This document shows, piece after piece, positions 58,213 to 64,000 of a DNA stretch of 64,000 bases (position 1 is its first letter; every line of letters begins with the position of its first letter). Origin of the DNA: Liolophura sinensis (lineage: Eukaryota; Mollusca; Polyplacophora; Chitonida; Chitonidae); NCBI RefSeq assembly GCF_032854445.1, contig NC_088295.1, forward strand, positions 36,054,510 through 36,118,509, read 5' to 3'. Position numbers and translations under genes: made by a program. The notes beneath the pieces were generated by a model. The model saw nothing but the letters and a program-made list of their open reading frames with translations, was not told where the DNA came from and did no database searches.

Positions 58213-58821
58213 AGTATATATGTAAAATATTCTTTATTACGGCGTTCAACCACCATGAAATTTCTTTTAAATTGTTAATCATTGCTTTCTTAACCAATTA
58301 TGTTGGTTATTTGTACGCTACTTCCATGTTTCATGATCGAATATATGAACATACATCATGTGTTCATCAGAATATATGGCCAAGCGTAAATGAAATTTCC
58401 ATTTCTAGAATTATACATTATTATCTCCCTTGTATTAAACCTTTTGTACATACATGTATTCGTTATACCTGATCCAGACAATCATCCGACCAGATAACAT
58501 CAATAAAACATTGATAAAATATCAAAGGAAGCAATAATCGCTCACAATGTATGTTTATTGTAATTAAGCCATGCCCTTTACATTTGCCATTCGAATGTGT
58601 TTAGAAAGGGACTCACGTCATCCTGTCCTTACGAACATGGATGTGATCAAAAATAATTTTGTGTTGATGTTTTCAAAAGATATGTAAAGGAATCAAATGA
58701 GACCAGATCCTTGAAAAACGAACTTCAAAACATTTATTTGTATGAAATGTAATGTGAAGAATTCAGTCACAATCCAGGTCAAATTATATTGGGTCATGTA
58801 TAAATGTCACATGAATTTATC

Positions 58822-58968
58822 TGAATGGTGTTTTACGCCGTACTCAAGAGTATTTCACTAACATGATGGCGGTCAGTATCGTGGTGAGAGGAAACTGGGC
58901 AGAGCCCGCGGGAAACCCACGACCATGGGCAGGTTGTTGACAGATCTTCCTACGTACGGCCGGAGAGG
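58822..58968 (-). mobile_element. MetaSINE-like copy, truncated at both ends
   Basis: The GGTGTTTTACGCCGTACTCA block and body to CTACGTACGGCCGGAGAGGA are present; the poly(AAAT) tail and tRNA head are absent. Confidence 0.85.
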
Positions 58969-60472
58969 AGTGTCATATGTATAAAATCACAATGAATTCA
59001 TGCAAGTACAACATACTGTGCACACAGTGGGGATAGTAGACATACATATACAGCACGGGATAGGATAAAGCCAACAGACTTGACACAGTACTAAGCAGGC
59101 TAGCAATGTTATTATCTGTTTCGTTTGGCATGGAATTGAACAAGGCTGTGCGATAGAGATAAAAGGTTGTGCAATAAAATGGTAATTATTCCAGTATACA
59201 GTTTACAATAACTCATGTTCAGTTCTTGCACATTGGCCAGTATCTCTGACAGAGTTATTTACCTCTTATCACTTCTGGTTTTAAATAAGTTCATACCATA
59301 CCTCGAAACTCGAATTCCTTGTTTTCTGAAACATGAAAATAATGGGAAAGCGAGAGCTTAAATCATTGGCGTCTACAGTGCAGCATGAGTGACTATTCCT
59401 TTTCCTTTAATACAGAACATACATGGTCCTTTCCCGCCCCATAGGCTCTGGAAATTTGCATATTACCGTACGGCACACAGGACACAGACTCAACGTATTT
59501 AAGCGTTTCTTAATGTCAAATATCAAAAAATTTACATTCTACAATATATCTGTGAAACGCTCACAATAGCCCTTATTAAAAGCAAATATATACAATACAC
59601 ATGACCTAATTATGTGAAAAGTACGAATACATGATTATGGTTTAAGGCCACGTCGGCAATATTTCAGGCATCTTGTGGCGATATGTGCTAAGAAATAGCA
59701 AGGGCAAGCGTGAAAATGTCTTTTCTGACATGTAGGAATTATGACGTAGAACGGTCTCGTGTGCATATAGGGCACTACATTTGAGGTTTCTCGAAAATAT
59801 CACTGGACTTGGAACATTTTATTGACATCAAAAGTAATTACTTGGACACTAATTTTTCCAGAAAAGTCCAAAGTGTTCTTCTACGGATACAAAGGCTTGT
59901 GCCGTCTCTTAATCTGTGTCGATAGGCGGAAAATTCTGTATTTTCTACCCAAAGCCATTGTTTTACGAGAAAACAAGATGAAATTTCTAAGGATTTGATA
60001 ATTTTGTAGTCTTGATCCTGTATGCTGTGTGTATCACATGTCCCTTGAGGGTCATTTTAATGGGTCGGTTGTTGTCCTGTGTAAAATAGGCAAAAATACA
60101 GAGTGAAATCCAGATATCTTAATCATAATTTGACTTCATAATGTCACCTTCATCGTGTCCGATGTAAACTGATAGCTTCGAAGACCGCATTTTTCTGCTA
60201 GACTTCTAGCCGACATGAATAGTGCCAATTTATGTAGATTGCACAAAGGCTTGGAATTTGGTATTGCCTTACACGCATCATTACTGTACATATCTGACGA
60301 AAACAAACTGCCTAGAAATCAAGTTTATTTCTGATGCCAATGCATGTCCTAAGAACTGTCCCTCGAAACTTGACAATTTGCAAAATAAAGCACTCGCAGT
60401 CGAGCAAATGGCGTCATTATGTAAATAGGTTATCGCCATTCCCTTGATTGATTTGATTCCGGTTTGTACGCC

Positions 60473-60533
60473 TGGTAAGCGGTAACATAATAGACTAATT
60501 AAAGCCCTGGGTCTGTTATGTAACCGCTTACCA
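60473..60533. other. 61-nt near-perfect hairpin
   Basis: Arms of 23 nt (60473-60495 and 60511-60533) pair with two mismatches around a 15-nt loop. The left arm begins TGGTAAGCGGTAACATAAT. Pairing does not clearly extend beyond the arms. It could be a microRNA-like precursor, a small foldback element or chance. Confidence 0.6.
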
Positions 60534-61107
60534 AACACTTCAAGCTCAAGTGATAACACTTAATTATGGGGAACACTTCCAGCCTAAATAATTCAGACCT
60601 AACCTGTGTAGTCTATTGTTCAATCCTGCCTTTGCCATGCCGTTTTATGATCAAACTGGTAATGCATTACACATATATTGCAAGTGAACAATAATCAGTA
60701 CAGCTTGGACCTGAATCGCCATTACATTGGAGTGTGCACAAAACTGAAGTTATGAAACATGCACTTTTAGGTTTCTGCCTCAACATAAAACAAATAATTA
60801 TAATTATATATACGAGCGTACATCATACATCCTGCTTATATTTTTAGGATAAAGAAATTACAAAAGAATAATCCATTAATAATTCAACTGGTTGATAACC
60901 ACTTTGCATCTTGGCGAAGATAACAAATATTTCTTTAAAAAATGGAAATGTCCTGTACCTTTCGTAACATATACGTTTGTCATAAAATACATAAACACTC
61001 TGCGTCAATGTTTCATCAAGTGCTGGACAGTGAACTTGAGGCAGAAAGCGACAAACTTTGAAATTGGATACGTCGCATAAATAAAAAACGTGGAGACAGA
61101 AGGTACT

Positions 61108-61170
61108 ATATTTATTTATTTTTTTATTGCTATTTTTCAACAAAATTTCACTCATACGATGGCCGTAAAA
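61108..61170 (-). mobile_element. degenerate MetaSINE tail in a 3'UTR
   Basis: (ATTT)n and TTTCACTCATACGATGGCCG resemble the inverted tail-proximal block. It appears to supply AATAAA signals to the adjacent minus-strand gene. Confidence 0.4.
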
Positions 61171-61375
61171 CTCTGTAGGTATCACATTTATACAATGTAT
61201 AGACAAAAACACACGAAATAGACACCGCATCGCCGTGGAAACGTATGATAACTGACATGAAGAATTGAGCCATAAATAAGACATTGCCAGTCGTAAGTTA
61301 ATTTCTGTGCACAACAACCTCTGCTTGCGTTTTTCAGATCGTTCAAGGACTCGCCTGGGTAGTCACATGATATAG

Positions 61376-64000
61376 TCATGCTACCACGACGAAAACGAGG
61401 GCGGCCATGGTGGATAGAACAGAAATAACTCTTGTAGAGGTAATACAGCCACTGCCAGACTGCAACAAAGACCAAAGCAAAATTTAAATGACTAATGTGT
61501 AAAGCGATTAAAACGCGTAACAAGAAGTGGAACGGAAAAAAAAATTCAAAGCGTTATTCAAATCTTGTGAAGCTGACCTAAGTTTTGGTATATGCTTTGC
61601 CCCATATACGGGAATAAAATCGTACTGTGTGCTACAAGATTTGCATTTAAATGAGTGGGGGTGGGGTAGTGAATATCTGAAGACGCAAATGCCTACTTAA
61701 CAAAACTGAGTCAACTGAGATGTGCATGGGTTTTGTCTATTCAGTCTTCCATTCGAAAAACTACATGCACCTGGTGGAGTCAAATCCCTTATTTTTAACA
61801 TTTCGTCACAATAATTCTACGTAATATTTCCCGAGTTGACATACCTTTACAAATATAAAGCGAGTTCTCTGCACTCTTCCGTTGACCTGGAACGATCGAG
61901 AAAATCAACAAAATAATGAACCTGTACAGTAAATTAATGGTTGGAGTCTTTCTCAGTTGGAAAATTTAATTTTCAGAGATCTGTTACACGGTGTCTTCTT
62001 TCGATGAATTATAAGAAAGCACAGAACATCATATTGGATTAGAACACTGAAAATCGCTTTCATTAAAAATGTACGTATGTTATCTTGTGAGGTCCAACCG
62101 AGTGGCTATAAGATATGTGCATTCCATATGCAGCATTTGTTATTCAAGTAAGGATTATTAGCAACGTCGCTGTGAGTTCAAGACCAGCTCATGCTGGCTT
62201 CCTCTCCGGCCGTACGTGGGAAGGTCTGCCAGCAACTTGCGGATGGTCGTGGGTTTCTCCCAGGCTCTGCCCGGTTTCCACCCACCATAACGCTGGCCGC
62301 GGTCGTATAAGTGAAATGTTCTTGAGTTCGGCGTAAAACACCAATCAAATAAATAAATAAATAAATTAGCAACGTCATAATAGACATTATCTCCCTTGCC
62401 GTAATGGAAACCCTAACGTTTGTCACATTAAGTAAGAAGTACTGTATGGACATGTGAAGTGATATTCAGTCTTACCTGCTGCTTGGGTGACTCGTCAGGT
62501 TGTGACTTAGTCACTGGATCTGACTCGGTCACACTTTGAGTCATGGCTGAAGCTGACTCAGTTCCATCTGTAATGATACTAGACTTGGTCACTGGCCTGG
62601 GCGTAAACTGAACTTCAGTCGTTGTAGTCTATTGACAAAGGCGAACAAAATTCACACAGCTAGGGGTAAGAAATCATATTTCAGCGCAAATAAAATGATA
62701 AACTGCAAATAAATCTGAACTTTATGTATAATTATCCAAGCAAATTGCTCAGGAACACATTCCGTGCTTTGAATTCCCCATGCACCACTTGATACAAAAG
62801 ACAGGTCCAAGTCCAAATCACGGTAAATCACTAGGTACACAAAGCTCTATAGAAAGGAAAGTTTTTGACCTGAAGTAAAGGCGTCTCGGGTCCAAGCTGT
62901 TCTTTACAATGTATAGTATAATAAAACATTTACAGCATATATACAGAGTGAGTGAAACCAGAGCATGGACGACCTGTGAAAAACCGCCCACAAAACGCCA
63001 TTGTAAATGCAGGAATGGATGATTGGCTAGATATAGCTTAGCCACCAATTACTTAAGACGGGGAATGGTTCCTCAGTGAGACTTCAAAAGTTTCCCGTTA
63101 TCATTACTCCATGTACGGGGCCTCCGTGGCTCAGTCAATTAGCGGGCTAGCGCAGCGTAATGACCCAGGAGCCTCTCACCAATGCGGTCGCTGTGAGTTC
63201 AAGTCCAGCTCATGCTGGCTTCCCCTCCGGTCGTAAGTGGGAAGGTCTGCCAGAAACCTGAGGATGGTCGTGGGTTTCCCCCGGGCTCTGCCCGGTTTTC
63301 ACCCACTATAATGCTGGCCGCCGTCGTATAAGTGAAATATTCTTGAGTACGGCGTAAAACACCAATCAAATAAATAAATAAAAAAAATTACTCCATGTAT
63401 TTCCCATCGCATATATACATTCTAAAAGCTGACTACAGCATGTTCTCAAATGTGTTAAGGTCTAGTCAACTATACACACCGTAGATCGACCTGGCAAGCA
63501 ATAGCCAGCCGGAGTTACCACACGAGACAGCGACGACACAGGTCCATCAAAGTCTGGACCCGTCAGCCAACCCTCCGACGTGTAACTTCCACTCATGTCA
63601 GAATATACCTATCAAAACGTTAGCCTTAAATTTACACATCTGAGAACAAAAAATACATTTCACCAAAAACGACGCCCTAAGCCTGATTAATAAGCTATTT
63701 TTATTCTTCAGAATATACTTTTATTAGTTAAAATCCAAACAGGAATCTCATTTAAATAGCCATGACGGGACTTTCTAAAATTTGGTAGAATGCCAGTTCA
63801 TATGCCTATTTTCTAGTTTCTAATCGTACGCTTAGAAGAGTTTTACCCTGTGTCAAAAACATACAACAGGATTAACCAACAAAGATGTACACAGTGTTAG
63901 CTTTCAGACAACAATTATAGTACATTTCACTTTCAGAGCTGCTGACATTTAACAAATATACCTCAGCACTTTTGACGACGGGTACTCGAGTGACGTTGTA
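61376..64000 (-). CDS. secreted, probably GPI-anchored protein, C-terminal part (gene continues beyond the window)
   Basis: Minus-strand exons: 63962-64000 (open at the right edge), 63480-63608, 62476-62628 and 61376-61459, all phase 0 with GT/AG borders, giving 134 residues in view. The order is a fragment with an N-glycosylation sequon (YNVTRV), a Gly/Ser/Tyr-rich part with one Cys (TPAGYCLPG), then a Thr/Ser-rich, mucin-like stretch (TTTTEVQF ... VTESDPVTKSQPDESPKQQ). The last exon has a small-residue site (SGSG) followed by a hydrophobic end without basic residues (STMAALVFVVVA). That ending is typical of a GPI-attachment signal. The N-terminal domains lie outside the window, so the family cannot be named. 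AATAAA signals follow about 250 nt after the stop. Confidence 0.65.
62169..62364 (+). mobile_element. 5'-truncated MetaSINE-like copy with perfect target-site duplication
   Basis: Begins at the B-box region (GCTGTGAGTTCAAGACCAGC) and runs to the (AAAT)n tail. The 12-bp duplication ATTAGCAACGTC lies at 62157-62168 and 62365-62376. It is in an intron of the GPI-type gene. Confidence 0.93.
63117..63386 (+). mobile_element. full-length MetaSINE-like element with perfect target-site duplication
   Basis: Head GGGGCCTCCGTGGCTCAGTC (A box), GTGAGTTCAAGTCC (B box), conserved central block and (AAAT)n tail. The 13-bp duplication ATTACTCCATGTA lies at 63103-63115 and 63387-63399. It is the best-preserved copy here and a good reference for the family. 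In an intron of the GPI-type gene. Confidence 0.95.

Larger units (their letters stand above)
56109..61375. other. intergenic stretch and 3'UTR of the right-hand gene
   Basis: No supported gene. Contains SINE fragments at 57716-57920, 58100-58212 and 58822-58968, a hairpin at 60473-60533, and the likely 3'UTR of the GPI-type gene with minus-strand AATAAA signals at about 61109-61127. A tRNA-like B box (minus strand GAGTTCGAACCC) near 57010 stands without a recognisable cloverleaf. Confidence 0.6.

Noticed and set aside
60844-61317. 157-codon minus-strand frame
   Set aside because: Overlaps the likely 3'UTR of the GPI-type gene; no recognisable domain and AT-rich random-looking composition.
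63117-63190. Possible tRNA gene
   Set aside because: A and B boxes are present, but the sequence continues into the conserved SINE body and A/T tail and is flanked by a target-site duplication.

Overview
This is a eukaryotic, AT-rich window (by eye well under 45% GC) with spliced genes, long introns and many interspersed repeats. The commonest repeat is a tRNA-headed SINE with a conserved central block and an (AAAT)n tail. It matches what I know of MetaSINE-type elements of lophotrochozoans, and a second tRNA-headed SINE looks like a common mollusc repeat. I infer a mollusc or close lophotrochozoan relative; no ribosomal or mitochondrial sequence is present to confirm this.

Layout. (1) 1-14335, plus strand: one large gene, or two adjacent ones, encoding a low-complexity, probably nuclear protein. 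A helical N-terminal exon is followed by small exons and a 3.5-kb last exon that carries ten SUMO-consensus sites and a repeat array with two unit lengths. (2) 18219-23514, minus: NDUFS6, a mitochondrial complex I subunit, in four exons, with two of the four usual zinc ligands replaced. (3) 26165-34062, minus: the catalytic subunit of protein phosphatase 2A in seven exons, nearly identical to the vertebrate protein, with a perfect CRE palindrome upstream of its start. (4) 34063-50586: about 16 kb without an intact gene, holding SINEs, MITE-like sequence, TA microsatellites, a 1.4-kb minisatellite and a decayed GT11 (alpha-1,2-fucosyltransferase-type) gene. (5) 50587-56108, minus: a small Shisa/WBP1/CYYR1-like single-pass membrane protein in five exons. 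(6) 56109-61375: intergenic. (7) 61376-64000, minus: the 3' end of a gene for a secreted, probably GPI-anchored protein that runs off the right edge.

The genes share no obvious pathway. All intact genes from 18 kb rightward are on the minus strand, but this looks like ordinary animal gene order, not an operon. I found no integrated viral element, CRISPR array or free-standing tRNA or rRNA gene. The strongest leads are the NDUFS6 zinc-site change, the SUMO-site-rich repeat protein, the conserved-looking CRE at the PP2A promoter, a near-perfect 61-nt hairpin, and several tandem arrays built from two alternating sub-units.
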